Notes under the pieces: generated by a model
Told to the model about the DNA's origin: nothing
Databases searched by the model: none
Seen by the model: the letters and a program-made list of their open reading frames with translations, nothing else
Part shown: one piece after another, positions 13,912 through 23,749 of the stretch
How the letters are laid out: each line of letters starts with the position of its first letter
Position numbering within the stretch: the stretch's first letter is position 1
Position numbers and translations under genes: made by a program
Source: Vibrio aestuarianus
Lineage (GTDB): Bacteria > Pseudomonadota > Gammaproteobacteria > Enterobacterales > Vibrionaceae
DNA length: 64,000 nt
Reading direction: 5' to 3'
NCBI RefSeq assembly: GCF_012395185.1
Contig: NZ_JAAZTU010000006.1
Location: 1 to 64,000 of the forward strand

Positions 13912-14232
13912 ATGAGTAAAAATTTTGAATGGGTGACTCCAGACTCAGATCTTCTGGAGCGTGAGAAGACAGCCATTAAGCCACCGGCAATGTACAACGT
14001 AATCCTTAACAATGACGATTACACGCCAATGGACTTTGTGATTGAAATCCTTGAGCGATTCTTCTCACTAGATATTGAAAAAGCAACGCAAGTCATGCTC
14101 AAGGTACATTATGAAGGGAAAGCAGTTTGTGGCACATACAGTGCTGAAATTGCAGAGACCAAGGTAGCGCAAGTTACTTTGTACTCAAAGGAAAATGAGC
14201 ATCCACTACTTTGTACTATGGAGCAAGCTTAA
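13912..14232 (+). CDS. clpS: ClpA adaptor protein ClpS
   Basis: A 106-residue adaptor that recognises destabilising N-terminal residues (Leu, Phe, Tyr, Trp) and hands substrates to ClpAP. The core [25 protein letters not shown] carries the NDDYTPM substrate-pocket motif, and the flexible N-terminal extension of about 25 residues needed for ClpA engagement is present. It precedes clpA by 42 bases in the usual clpS-clpA pair. Aat and Bpt, the enzymes that create its substrates, are encoded 3 kb downstream. Confidence 0.96.
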   Translation: MSKNFEWVTPDSDLLEREKTAIKPPAMYNVILNNDDYTPMDFVIEILERFFSLDIEKATQVMLKVHYEGKAVCGTYSAEIAETKVAQVTLYSKENEHPLLCTMEQA

Positions 14233-14274
14233 TCATTTGCTTGCACGACAAAGTAGATCCTTAAGGAGGTACTT

Positions 14275-16549
14275 ATGCTTAATAAAGAACTAGAGTCGAG
14301 TCTAAACGGCGCGTTCGCTCGAGCGCGAGACAAAAGACATGAATTCATGACCGTCGAGCACCTCCTACTCGCATTATTAGAAAATGATGCAGCCAGAGAG
14401 GCATTATTAGCCTGTCAAGCGGATTTGGATGCGTTGCGCCAAGAGCTTGATATTTTTATCGATCAAACGACTCCTCTTATTCCCGAAAGCGACGAAAGTC
14501 GAGAAACTCAACCAACACTCAGTTTTCAACGTGTTCTTCAGCGAGCTGTGTTTCATGTCCAATCATCTGGTCGCAATGAAGTCACCGGAGCGAATGTATT
14601 AGTCGCGATTTTTAGCGAGCAAGAATCTCACGCTGCTTACCTATTGAAGAAAAACGATATCAGCCGGTTAGATATTGTGAATTACATTTCACATGGCATT
14701 ACAAAAACGTCTGGTGCCAATGGTGAAGATTCGGCATCTTCAGAATCATTTGGCAGTGAAGCTGCTGAAGAGGTTGGTTCTGATGAACGTTTAGAAAGTT
14801 TTGCCAGCAATTTAAACCAGCTTGCAAAACAGGGTTTGATTGACCCACTGATTGGTCGTGATAAAGAACTTGAACGTACCATTCAAGTGCTTTGTCGTCG
14901 TCGCAAAAATAACCCATTGCTAGTGGGTGAAGCCGGTGTCGGTAAAACGGCGATTGCTGAAGGTCTTGCTTGGAGAATAGTTGAAGGGCAGGTGCCTGAG
15001 ATTATTCAAAATAGTATTATTTACTCTTTGGATATCGGTTCACTTTTAGCGGGAACAAAATATCGCGGTGATTTTGAAAAGCGTTTCAAAACCATATTAA
15101 AACAGCTTGAAAAAGAAGAGGATGCAATACTCTTTATCGATGAAATCCACACGATTATTGGTGCGGGGGCTGCTTCTGGTGGCCAAGTTGATGCGGCTAA
15201 CTTAATTAAACCATTACTCAGTAGTGGCAAGTTGCGCTGTATTGGTTCAACGACGTATCAGGAGTACAACAATATTTTTGAGAAAGAACGTGCTTTGTCT
15301 CGTCGATTCCAAAAAATTGATGTGGTGGAACCATCACTGGACGATACCACTAAAATTTTGATGGGCTTGAAGCCCAAATACGAAGCACACCATGAAGTTC
15401 GTTATACCAATAAAGCATTACGCGCAGCGGTAGAGCTCTCGGCTAAATACATTAATGAACGTCATTTACCAGATAAGGCGATTGACGTTATTGATGAAGC
15501 GGGTGCACGTTCCAGACTGGCTCCTGCAAGTCGTCGTAAGAAAACGGTCGGTGTCGCAGACATCGAGGCCATGGTGGCGAGAATGGCGCGTATTCCAGAG
15601 AAATCCGTATCCTCTTCTGATAAAGATACTCTGCAAAACCTTGATCAAAAAATGAAAATGCTGGTTTTTGGTCAAGATCCTGCTATTGATGTTTTGAGCG
15701 AAGCGATCAAGCTATCCCGTGCAGGTCTTGGAGCCGAGAACAAACCGGTTGGTTCGTTTCTGTTTGCAGGCCCGACTGGAGTTGGTAAAACAGAAGTGAC
15801 GGTTCAGTTGTCTAAATTGTTGGGTATCGAACTACTGCGTTTTGATATGTCTGAATATGGTGAACGCCATTCAGTTAGCCGATTGATTGGCGCACCTCCG
15901 GGTTACGTTGGCTATGACCAAGGCGGACTGTTAACGGATGCGGTGATTAAACATCCTCATTCAGTGGTGTTGTTGGATGAGATTGAAAAAGCGCACCCAG
16001 ATATCTTTAACTTGTTATTACAAGTAATGGATAATGGCACGCTGACAGATAACAATGGACGCAAAGCAGATTTTCGTAATGTTATTTTAGTGATGACGAC
16101 CAACGCTGGTGTAGCGGAAACGGTGAAAAAATCCATTGGCTTGATTCAGCAAGACAACAGTTTTGATGCCATGGCTGAAATTAAGAAAGTCTTCACCCCA
16201 GAATTCCGTAACCGTCTAGATAACATCATCTGGTTTAATAGCTTAGATGAGCGTGTGATTCACCAGGTGGTTGATAAGTTTATTGTTGAGCTGCAAAGCA
16301 CAACTCGATGCGAGAGGCGTCTCCTTAGAGGTTTCAGAAGATGCTCGTCATTGGTTAGCAACCTTGGGTTACGACAAGGAGATGGGTGCTCGTCCGATGG
16401 GGCGTGTGATTCAAGATAAATTGAAAAAACCTCTAGCTAATGAGCTGTTGTTTGGCTCATTGGTTGAAGGTGGTACCGTTAAAGTCGACTTGGAGGGTGA
16501 TGAACTCAAGTTTAAATACATTGGTTCACGTGAGGAAGCGGTGCACTAA
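14275..16549 (+). pseudogene. clpA: ATP-dependent Clp protease ATPase subunit ClpA, frameshifted near the C terminus
   Basis: The hexameric AAA+ unfoldase of ClpAP. Clp-N domain about 1-145; first AAA module with Walker A GEAGVGKT and Walker B ILFIDEIHT; second with GPTGVGKT and VVLLDEIEKAH; the ClpP-docking IGL loop is in KKSIGLIQQDNS. The start has a near-perfect SD, TAAGGAGGT. The frame breaks after VVDKFIVELQ: CTGCAAAGCACAA at 16291 has one A too many in the run 16295-16297. Frame one then runs into unrelated sequence and stops at 16419, while the true C terminus (AQLDARGVSLEVSEDARHW to GSREEAVH) continues in another frame to 16549. Removing one A gives 757 residues, against 758 in E. coli. 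A sequencing indel, a real mutation or, less likely, recoding could explain it. Confidence 0.9.
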
Positions 16550-16597
16550 TGCGGCATAGTCTTTAGGAAAGTAGCAATGCTTTCCTATTGATAGACA

Positions 16598-16630
16598 ACA
16601 AAAAACGGAGCAATTAGCTCCGTTTTTTGT
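16598..16630. terminator. Bidirectional terminator between clpA and infA
   Basis: AAAAACGGAGC (16601-16611) pairs with GCTCCGTTTTT (16617-16627) around a five-base loop, with A and T runs on either side serving the two convergent genes. Confidence 0.85.
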
Positions 16631-16649
16631 TGTGTTCGAAAATCAGCGA

Positions 16650-16868
<219 letters not shown>

Positions 16869-16949
16869 TTAATCCTCTTTAGAAACTTGGCGATTTTTAA
16901 CGGACGCATTCTGCCGTTAAAATATAAATATGTAAAGTTGGGCGGTATT

Positions 16950-17648
16950 CTACCCTTGCCAACGTTGATTTACTAGCTTTTGATGGCGTTGAAAGCGCAC
17001 TTTGTAGTTCATCGCCGGACATTCATCAATTTGATAACCCAGATATAACCACTGCTTACCGGTTGATTGACAATATTGAAGTTGAAATAGAACGCCTAGT
17101 GTACCTAAGGATATATCCGCGTCTGGGTCGTAAAAGGTATAAAAAGCGCTGGCACTGTGCCTGAGAATATCAGTCACTGCAATAGCTACTAATTTATTTT
17201 CTTGGTAGATATGCAGATATTGAGTATTGAGCCACTCACAACTCGAAAACTGTTGAAATTCGGCGTCTTTAGGTGGAAACATGCTGCCATCACGATGCCT
17301 TGCTTCAATATAACGAGCATAAAGGTTGAACCAGCCTTCATCCATTTCTGTTTTGAGTTGCCATCGATAAGAGTACGCTTTTTTCAACAGGCGTTTTTGG
17401 CTATTTGAAACACTAAATTCGTTAACCGATACACGCAATGCCTGACATGAATTGCAGCTTTCACAATGAGGCTTATAAATGGTATCACCACTGCGACGAA
17501 AGCCATTAGCCAATAAAACTTCATAATTATCTGGAGATTGCATACTTGGGTCGAGTGCCACGGCCACTCGTTCTTGTCGATCTTTTAAATAACTACAAGG
17601 GTGGTTGTTGGTTAAACCAATACGTATTTGGTGTAGTTCCGAACTCAT
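16950..17648 (-). CDS. bpt: Aspartate/glutamate leucyltransferase Bpt
   Basis: A 232-residue aminoacyl-tRNA-protein transferase that adds Leu from Leu-tRNA to proteins with N-terminal Asp or Glu, making them substrates for ClpS-ClpAP. The arginyltransferase-like N-terminal region has PCSYLKDRQERVAVA and the Cys cluster CESCNSCQALR; the C-terminal GNAT-like half has FYTFYDPDADISLGTLGVLFQLQYC and YLGYQIDECPAMNYK. Length agrees with the bacterial Bpt family (E. coli lacks it). It starts two bases after aat ends, so the two N-degron enzymes are co-transcribed. Confidence 0.93.
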   Translation of the reverse strand: MSSELHQIRIGLTNNHPCSYLKDRQERVAVALDPSMQSPDNYEVLLANGFRRSGDTIYKPHCESCNSCQALRVSVNEFSVSNSQKRLLKKAYSYRWQLKTEMDEGWFNLYARYIEARHRDGSMFPPKDAEFQQFSSCEWLNTQYLHIYQENKLVAIAVTDILRHSASAFYTFYDPDADISLGTLGVLFQLQYCQSTGKQWLYLGYQIDECPAMNYKVRFQRHQKLVNQRWQG

Positions 17649-17650
17649 GG

Positions 17651-18367
17651 TTATCCCTCACTTGATAAGGTAAGCCATTGGGGAATAAAGCAGCATTTGT
17701 CCAAAGACTCATCTCTAAAAGATAGCAAGGATTTAAGAAAGTCGTCGCGTTGTAATTCGACAGCCCCCAAAGAAAGTAAGTGGGGATTCATGACTTGGCA
17801 ATCTATCAATTGACCACCATGTAACTGAAAATGTTGGCAAAAATACCAAAGTGCAATTTTCGATGCGTTTGTTTTGATACTAAACATCGACTCGCCACAA
17901 AATAGTCGCCCCACTTGTATTCCATACAAACCGCCGATTAATTCTGAGTCATCCCATACCTCAACCGAATGACAGAGTCCTAATTTCGACAGCTCAAGAT
18001 ACGATTTTCTCATGTCTGAATTTAACCATGTTTGATCTGCGGGTCTCAGCTTGGCACATTGGGTGATGACGTCTTGCGTTGCGTGATTGATGCTGATTTT
18101 ATAGTTATGTTTTTTCTGGAATTTTTTTACGCTTCTTGCTGGCGTAAAGGATTTTGGGTCAAACACTGCACGGGGTGAAGGGCTCCACCAAAGAATGGGT
18201 TCTCCCGGTCCATACCAAGGGAAAATACCTTGTCGATATGCACTGTATATACGTTGTGGTTGTAAGTCACCACCAAATGCGAGTAGGCCGTTTGGTTCTT
18301 GCAAGGCTTCATAAGGTGAGGGAAACGAGAAGTCATCAAGTTCCAGTTGAGGAAGATAAATGGTCAT
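17651..18367 (-). CDS. aat: Leucyl/phenylalanyl-tRNA-protein transferase Aat
   Basis: A 238-residue enzyme that adds Leu or Phe to N-terminal Lys or Arg. Diagnostic segments: FPSPYEALQEPNGLLAFGGDL, AYRQGIFPWYGPGEPILWWSPSPRAVF, HSVEVWDDSELIGGLYGIQVGRLFCGESMFS and the C-terminal LIDCQVMNPHLLSLGA. It is the first gene of aat-bpt(-infA). With clpS and clpA close by, the leucylation, recognition and unfolding steps of the bacterial N-degron pathway are all in 5 kb. Confidence 0.95.
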   Translation of the reverse strand: MTIYLPQLELDDFSFPSPYEALQEPNGLLAFGGDLQPQRIYSAYRQGIFPWYGPGEPILWWSPSPRAVFDPKSFTPARSVKKFQKKHNYKISINHATQDVITQCAKLRPADQTWLNSDMRKSYLELSKLGLCHSVEVWDDSELIGGLYGIQVGRLFCGESMFSIKTNASKIALWYFCQHFQLHGGQLIDCQVMNPHLLSLGAVELQRDDFLKSLLSFRDESLDKCCFIPQWLTLSSEG

Positions 18368-18713
18368 GCTAAATCCGACACCTGTTAAGGGAAGTAAAAT
18401 GGGGATGTTTAGTCAGAATAGTATTGATTTTTTGATAGTTTGCCAATGGTTGCCGGTGGGGGGAGATTTTGTGATGGTTTTAGCCTCAACGTCAAATTGC
18501 CGTTTGGCCAATTAATCATTGGCAGTTAGCTTTAACTGCTGAGCTTATTCATGAGTTTGATTGGTCCACTTATCGTGAGTGATCAGAAGGTCGAAAAGAG
18601 CATATTTATGCTGGAGTTCACTTTTATTTTTAGATAGGCTGCAAGTACGAAGAATTTTCATCGTCTCAAAGTGCGCAGGAAGACTTTGGGGGATGCAAGG
18701 AAACACAACATTA
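18368..18713. other. Divergent intergenic region aat / aroA
   Basis: 346 bases without a convincing gene. It contains an operator-like inverted repeat, GCCAAT (18507-18512) and ATTGGC (18518-18523) with a five-base centre. AAGG at 18697-18700 is the nearest SD-like sequence for aroA, 13 bases from its ATG, which is rather long. Confidence 0.4.
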
Positions 18714-19994
18714 ATGGAAAGCCTTACCTTAAAACCAATTAAAAAAATGAATGGGGAAGTCAACTTACCCGGTTCTAAAAGTGTATCAAACCGAGCGCTC
18801 TTGCTAGCCGCTCTTGCCAAAGGCACCACCACGCTAACGAATTTGCTCGATAGTGATGATATTCGACATATGCTAAACGCTTTGACCAAATTAGGGGTGG
18901 TTTATCGATTATCTGAGGATAAAACCGTCTGTGAAGTGGAAGGCCTAGGTAAGCCATTTAGCGTTTCTCAGTTAACCGAACTATTTTTAGGCAATGCGGG
19001 AACGGCAATGCGTCCTTTAGCGGCCGCACTATGCTTAGGACAAGGTGAGTTTGTTTTAACGGGCGAGCCGCGTATGAAAGAGCGTCCAATTGGTCATTTA
19101 GTCGATGCCTTACGGGAAGCCGGCGCACAAATAGAGTATTTAGAGAACGAGCACTTTCCTCCACTTAAAATCACCGCTACTGGTCTAAAGGCGGGTAGCG
19201 TGGCTATCGATGGCTCTATTTCTAGCCAGTTTTTGACCGCGTTTTTGATGTCAGCACCACTTGCCGAAGGTGACGTCACCATTAATATCGTAGGTGAGCT
19301 AGTATCAAAACCATATATCGATATCACACTGCATATCATGGCGCAATTTGGTGTTAAAGTTGTCAATAATAACTACCAACAGTTTGTCATTCCTGCCGGA
19401 CAAACGTATCAATCTCCAGGGCAATTTTTGGTGGAAGGTGATGCTTCTTCGGCTTCTTATTTTCTTGCCGCAGCTGCGATTCGAGGCGGTGAAATCAAGG
19501 TGACGGGTATTGGTAAAAACAGTATTCAAGGCGATATTCAATTCGCTGATGCCTTAGAAAAAATGGGAGCGGAGATCGAGTGGGGAGACGATTATGTAAT
19601 TGCGCGTCGCGGCCAATTAAACGCCGTTGATTTGGATTTTAACCATATTCCTGACGCAGCAATGACTATTGCGACAACGGCACTCTTTGCTCAAGGTACA
19701 ACCGCTATTCGTAATGTGTACAACTGGCGTGTTAAAGAGACGGATCGCCTTGCTGCTATGGCCACTGAATTACGTAAGGTTGGTGCAGAAGTTGAAGAGG
19801 GTGAGGACTACATCATTATCACACCACCAACGTTGTTAACGCATGCTGCGATTGATACTTATGATGACCACCGCATGGCAATGTGTTTTTCGTTGGTCGC
19901 TCTGAGCGATACGCCAGTGACGATTAACGATCCTAAGTGTACGTCTAAAACCTTCCCTGATTACTTTGATAAATTTTCGGGTTTAAGTCACTAA
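18714..19994 (+). CDS. aroA: 3-phosphoshikimate 1-carboxyvinyltransferase (EPSP synthase) AroA
   Basis: A 426-residue enzyme of the shikimate pathway joining PEP to shikimate 3-phosphate. Family motifs are [18 protein letters not shown] near the N terminus, [20 protein letters not shown] (near 90) and [18 protein letters not shown] (near 120), then [19 protein letters not shown] near 340. The Gly in [12 protein letters not shown] places it among the class I, glyphosate-sensitive type. The frame is open upstream to 18579, but MESLTLKPI at 18714 is the conserved N terminus. No serC is present upstream, unlike in enterobacteria. Confidence 0.96.
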   Translation: MESLTLKPIKKMNGEVNLPGSKSVSNRALLLAALAKGTTTLTNLLDSDDIRHMLNALTKLGVVYRLSEDKTVCEVEGLGKPFSVSQLTELFLGNAGTAMRPLAAALCLGQGEFVLTGEPRMKERPIGHLVDALREAGAQIEYLENEHFPPLKITATGLKAGSVAIDGSISSQFLTAFLMSAPLAEGDVTINIVGELVSKPYIDITLHIMAQFGVKVVNNNYQQFVIPAGQTYQSPGQFLVEGDASSASYFLAAAAIRGGEIKVTGIGKNSIQGDIQFADALEKMGAEIEWGDDYVIARRGQLNAVDLDFNHIPDAAMTIATTALFAQGTTAIRNVYNWRVKETDRLAAMATELRKVGAEVEEGEDYIIITPPTLLTHAAIDTYDDHRMAMCFSLVALSDTPVTINDPKCTSKTFPDYFDKFSGLSH

Positions 19995-20005
19995 ATGTAT
20001 TTTCC

Positions 20006-20040
20006 ACAAAGCCTCTTTTGAGGCTTTGTATTTATTTTTT
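20006..20040. terminator. Bidirectional terminator between aroA and yciN
   Basis: ACAAAGCCTC (20006-20015) pairs perfectly with GAGGCTTTGT (20020-20029) around a TTTT loop, followed by a T-rich tail. Confidence 0.8.
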
Positions 20041-20050
20041 ATGGTCTAGC

Positions 20051-20299
20051 TTATTTAGCCAGTGTAAATTCTTTCGATAGATTCAGCGCTAGGTACTTAA
20101 ACATATTAAACACCGCCGTTGTATTGGCAGTAGGCAGCCCGTTGTTATCTAAAAAATAATTACCTTTAAATACCAGTACCCCATCTTTCTCTTCTACACT
20201 TTCAGCTCTCATTCCCTCAATGTAACTATCATGTTGTTGAATGATCTGATTGGCGATAAGTAGTAAATCAAATTCGGTGATAGATTGTTTGTCGCTCAT
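20051..20299 (-). CDS. yciN: YciN family protein (DUF2498)
   Basis: An 82-residue soluble protein of unknown biochemical function. The sequence DGVLVFKGNYFLDNNGLPTANTTAVFNMFKYLA matches E. coli YciN strongly, and as in E. coli it is divergent from topA. The frame is open back to 20503, but the conserved protein begins at the ATG at 20299; the extra upstream residues would be unlike any YciN. It ends next to the shared terminator with aroA. Confidence 0.88.
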   Translation of the reverse strand: MSDKQSITEFDLLLIANQIIQQHDSYIEGMRAESVEEKDGVLVFKGNYFLDNNGLPTANTTAVFNMFKYLALNLSKEFTLAK

Positions 20300-20943
20300 G
20301 TTGAATGCCTTATGAGTGGATTTGCAACGGGATAGTGCCGCAAAAAGCGAGTTAATTTCAATGATCTTAAATAGAAAATCGTGGAAAAATATCAGTATTA
20401 CTACTTGCTTAAAGCGCTCGCGTAGTAATCGTTTTTTCTCAAAACATGAGAATTTGTGATTTATTGCATATTTCGTCAGTTTAATTTCGCGAACCCGCAG
20501 CACTCACTTTAGTATGTGCGCGCAATCTGTAGCATGAAATCTTGAACTAGCTATACCCTTCCTATTTGAAGTTGCAGCGGTGTTGGCTACATTCGCTCAC
20601 CCCAATCACATAGTTTATCTATGCTCATGGGGATGAACTCACTTGCCGCCTACCTGCAACTTCAAGTTGTTTGGGTATAAACAATGCAATAGCCATGGTA
20701 AGTAAGCCTGAATTATTTAGGTTTGTTTCACAGCTTTGCATTTGGATGAGTAGGCGGTAATAGCTCAACGCCAGCACACAAATGGTGAACGCGTTTTGGT
20801 GAATTGTCGAACAGTTGAGTTTTATTTTTTCAAAAACATGTTGATCTTCTTGTTAACTGGCTCGATAGTAAAAAAAGAAGCAATATTTTAGAACGTCATG
20901 CGATTTACTGGTCGCATAGTGATTAAGGACATTTGAGTCAATT
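20300..20943. other. Divergent intergenic region yciN / topA
   Basis: 644 bases. It carries an ERIC-type repeat at 20552-20679. The remaining 260 bases before topA should hold its promoters; nothing there is clear enough to call. The topA leader ends with AAGGACATTTGAGTCAATT, giving a usable but distant SD. Confidence 0.5.
20552..20679. repeat. ERIC-type intergenic repeat, copy 1
   Basis: A 128-base imperfect palindrome. It opens with TATACCCTTCC and closes with TTTGGGTATA; inside are TTGAAGTTGCAG and its inverted partner CTGCAACTTCAA. The central part read on the minus strand contains GATTGGGGTGAGCG, matching the conserved core of enterobacterial repetitive intergenic consensus elements, which are also known from Vibrio. 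A second copy is at 59083-59210. Confidence 0.88.
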
Positions 20944-23571
20944 ATGGGTAAATCACTCGTTATAGTGGAGTCGCCAGCTAAGGCTAAGACGATCAACAAA
21001 TATCTTGGTAAAGATTTTGTTGTTAAATCGAGCGTTGGACATGTCCGTGATCTTCCTACTGCCGGTCAAAGTACCGCAAAGAAAGCAGCACCTACCTCTA
21101 CTAAGAATTTGAGTGCTGAAGAAAAAGCACGTTTAAAAAGCGAAAAAGATCGTAATTCTCTGATTAAGAAGATGGGTATCGATCCCTACAATGGTTGGGA
21201 AGCTAATTATCAAATTTTGCCAGGGAAAGAAAAAGTTGTCTCTGAGCTGCAAAAATTAGCCAAAGATGCTGATTACGTTTATCTCGCAACCGATTTGGAC
21301 CGCGAAGGAGAAGCCATCGCTTGGCACCTTCGTGAGATCATCGGTGGCGATGAACAGCGATATAAACGAGTGGTGTTTAACGAAATCACGAAAAATGCTA
21401 TCCAGCAAGCATTTGAGACTCCAGGTGAGTTGAATATGGATGGTGTCAACGCACAACAAGCTCGACGATTTTTGGACCGCGTTGTGGGTTTTATGGTGTC
21501 TCCGTTGTTGTGGAAAAAGGTCGCTCGTGGTTTGTCGGCAGGTCGAGTTCAGTCCGTTGCAGTAAAACTACTGGTTGAACGTGAACGCGAAATTAATGCT
21601 TTTATCCCTGAAGAATTTTGGGATATTCACGCTGACACAAAGACACAAGACAAAACAGATTTTCGCTTAATTGTTGCCCAGAAAGATGGTGTTGCTTTCA
21701 AACCTGTTAACGAAGCGGAAACCAAAGCGGCTGTCGCTATCTTAGAAAAAGCGGCTTACGAGGTTTGTAAGCGTGAAGATCGTCCAACAAGCAGTAAACC
21801 TTCAGCTCCCTTTATCACTTCGACACTCCAGCAGGCGGCGAGCACGCGCTTAGGTTATGGTGTTAAGAAAACCATGATGCTAGCGCAGCGACTGTATGAA
21901 GGGGGTTATATTACCTACATGCGTACCGATTCGACGAATTTGAGTGGTGAAGCGGTAGAGGCTGTGCGTAGTTATATTGGCAATGAATTTGGACAAGCTT
22001 ATCTGCCAGAAAATCCACTGGTTTACGGAAGCAAACAAGGCGCTCAAGAGGCGCACGAAGCGATTCGCCCGTCCAGTGTGGATGTCAAAACTGATGATCT
22101 ACAAGGCATGGAAGCGGATGCTCATAAATTATACGCCTTGATTTGGAATCAGTTTGTGGCTTGTCAGATGACGCCAGCACAATATGATTCAACCACGGTC
22201 AGTGTTAAGGCTGCTGATTTTACGCTTAAAGCGAAAGGACGCATTCTTAAGTTTGATGGTTGGACGCGTGTTCAACGTCCAATGGGTAAGAATGAAGACC
22301 AGATCTTACCACCAGTGAAGGTCGGGGATACACTAGCATTGCAAGTGCTCGATCCAAAACAACATTTCACTAAACCACCGGCACGTTACACGGAAGCTGC
22401 GTTGGTTAAAGAACTTGAGAAACGTGGTATTGGTCGACCATCGACTTATGCATCGATCATTTCAACAATTCAAGATCGTGGCTATGTGAAAGTAGAACAG
22501 CGCCGTTTCTATGCAGAGAAGATGGGAGAGATTGTCACCGACCGTCTTGATGCCAGCTTTAATGATTTGATGAACTATGATTTTACCGCCCGCATGGAAG
22601 AAAAACTTGACCAAGTAGCGGTAGGTTCAGCAAATTGGAAAGATGTACTTGATAACTTCTTTAATGATTTCACCACTGACTTAGAAGCTGCAGAGTTAGA
22701 TGAAGAGCAAGGTGGTATGCGACCTAACCATATCGTGATGACGGATATTCAGTGTCCAACATGTTCACGACCAATGGGGATTCGTACCGCTTCGACAGGT
22801 GTATTCTTGGGTTGCTCAGGTTATGCATTACCACCAAAAGAGCGCTGTAAGACAACCATTAACCTTGGTGACGAAGATGGTGTTATCAACGTTCTGGAAG
22901 AAGACGTTGAAACAGCAGCGCTACGTGCTAAGAAACGTTGCCCAATCTGTGAAACGGCGATGGACGCCTACTTAATTGACGATAAGCGGAAAATGCACGT
23001 TTGTGGTAATAACCCGAATTGTGAAGGCTATATCGTTGAGTATGGTGAATTCAAAGTAAAAGGTTATGATGGCCCCGTAGTTGAGTGTGACAAGTGTGGC
23101 TCTGACATGGTGCTCAAAAATGGTCGTTTCGGTAAGTATATGGATTGTACTAGCGAAGACTGTAAGAATACGCGCAAGATCTTAAAAAGCGGTGAAGTGG
23201 CACCACCGAAAGAAGACCCAGTTCATTTCCCTGAGCTTGCTTGTGAAAATTCAGATGCTTATTTTGTATTGCGTGATGGTGCTGCGGGTTTGTTCTTTGC
23301 TGCCAGTAATTTCCCTAAATCTCGCGAAACTCGTGCGCCATTAGTTGAAGAGTTAGTTCGATTTAAAGATCGCATAACAGATAAGTATCAATATCTGACC
23401 ACAGCTCCAACCCATGACCCGGATGGTCTTCCAGCCGTTGTGCGCTTTAGTCGTAAGTCTAAAGAGCACTATGTACGTACTGAGACTGATGGTAAGCCAT
23501 CGGGTTGGACTGCATTGTATGAAAATGGGCAGTGGGAAGTGACAGATAAGAGAAAAAACTCAAAGAAATAG
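20944..23571 (+). CDS. topA: DNA topoisomerase I
   Basis: An 875-residue type IA topoisomerase that relaxes negative supercoils. N-terminal Toprim domain: [19 protein letters not shown] and [15 protein letters not shown] (DxDxE metal site). The catalytic tyrosine is in [16 protein letters not shown] (near residue 325). The C-terminal part has tetracysteine zinc ribbons ([27 protein letters not shown]) and ends in a basic tail RKNSKK. Length is close to the 865 residues of E. coli TopA. It is monocistronic with its own terminator. Confidence 0.97.
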   Translation: MGKSLVIVESPAKAKTINKYLGKDFVVKSSVGHVRDLPTAGQSTAKKAAPTSTKNLSAEEKARLKSEKDRNSLIKKMGIDPYNGWEANYQILPGKEKVVSELQKLAKDADYVYLATDLDREGEAIAWHLREIIGGDEQRYKRVVFNEITKNAIQQAFETPGELNMDGVNAQQARRFLDRVVGFMVSPLLWKKVARGLSAGRVQSVAVKLLVEREREINAFIPEEFWDIHADTKTQDKTDFRLIVAQKDGVAFKPVNEAETKAAVAILEKAAYEVCKREDRPTSSKPSAPFITSTLQQAASTRLGYGVKKTMMLAQRLYEGGYITYMRTDSTNLSGEAVEAVRSYIGNEFGQAYLPENPLVYGSKQGAQEAHEAIRPSSVDVKTDDLQGMEADAHKLYALIWNQFVACQMTPAQYDSTTVSVKAADFTLKAKGRILKFDGWTRVQRPMGKNEDQILPPVKVGDTLALQVLDPKQHFTKPPARYTEAALVKELEKRGIGRPSTYASIISTIQDRGYVKVEQRRFYAEKMGEIVTDRLDASFNDLMNYDFTARMEEKLDQVAVGSANWKDVLDNFFNDFTTDLEAAELDEEQGGMRPNHIVMTDIQCPTCSRPMGIRTASTGVFLGCSGYALPPKERCKTTINLGDEDGVINVLEEDVETAALRAKKRCPICETAMDAYLIDDKRKMHVCGNNPNCEGYIVEYGEFKVKGYDGPVVECDKCGSDMVLKNGRFGKYMDCTSEDCKNTRKILKSGEVAPPKEDPVHFPELACENSDAYFVLRDGAAGLFFAASNFPKSRETRAPLVEELVRFKDRITDKYQYLTTAPTHDPDGLPAVVRFSRKSKEHYVRTETDGKPSGWTALYENGQWEVTDKRKNSKK

Positions 23572-23594
23572 AGTGATGGTGTCAACCGTTACCA

Positions 23595-23630
23595 AAATAA
23601 GGCAGCTTTCGAGCTGCCTTATTTATTTGC
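23595..23630 (+). terminator. Terminator after topA
   Basis: AAATAAGGCAGCT (23595-23607) pairs with AGCTGCCTTATTT (23612-23624), a 13-bp stem closed by a TTCG tetraloop, followed by T-rich sequence. Confidence 0.88.
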
Positions 23631-23749
23631 CTTGATTATTTGATCTGTTTCAATTATTAAAAATATTAATTAAAAAATGTAGTCATTTTTTTGACATTCT
23701 GATGCCAAATGGTTATTGATAGGTTGAAAATTAATCAGATTGGCCAGAA

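Noticed and set aside
16271..16549. Separate small + strand gene after clpA
   Set aside because: It encodes the C-terminal part of ClpA in the shifted frame, so it is reported as part of the frameshifted clpA.
20300..20503. Extended N terminus for YciN
   Set aside because: YciN proteins are about 80-90 residues and begin at the 20299 ATG; the added stretch is low-complexity leader sequence.
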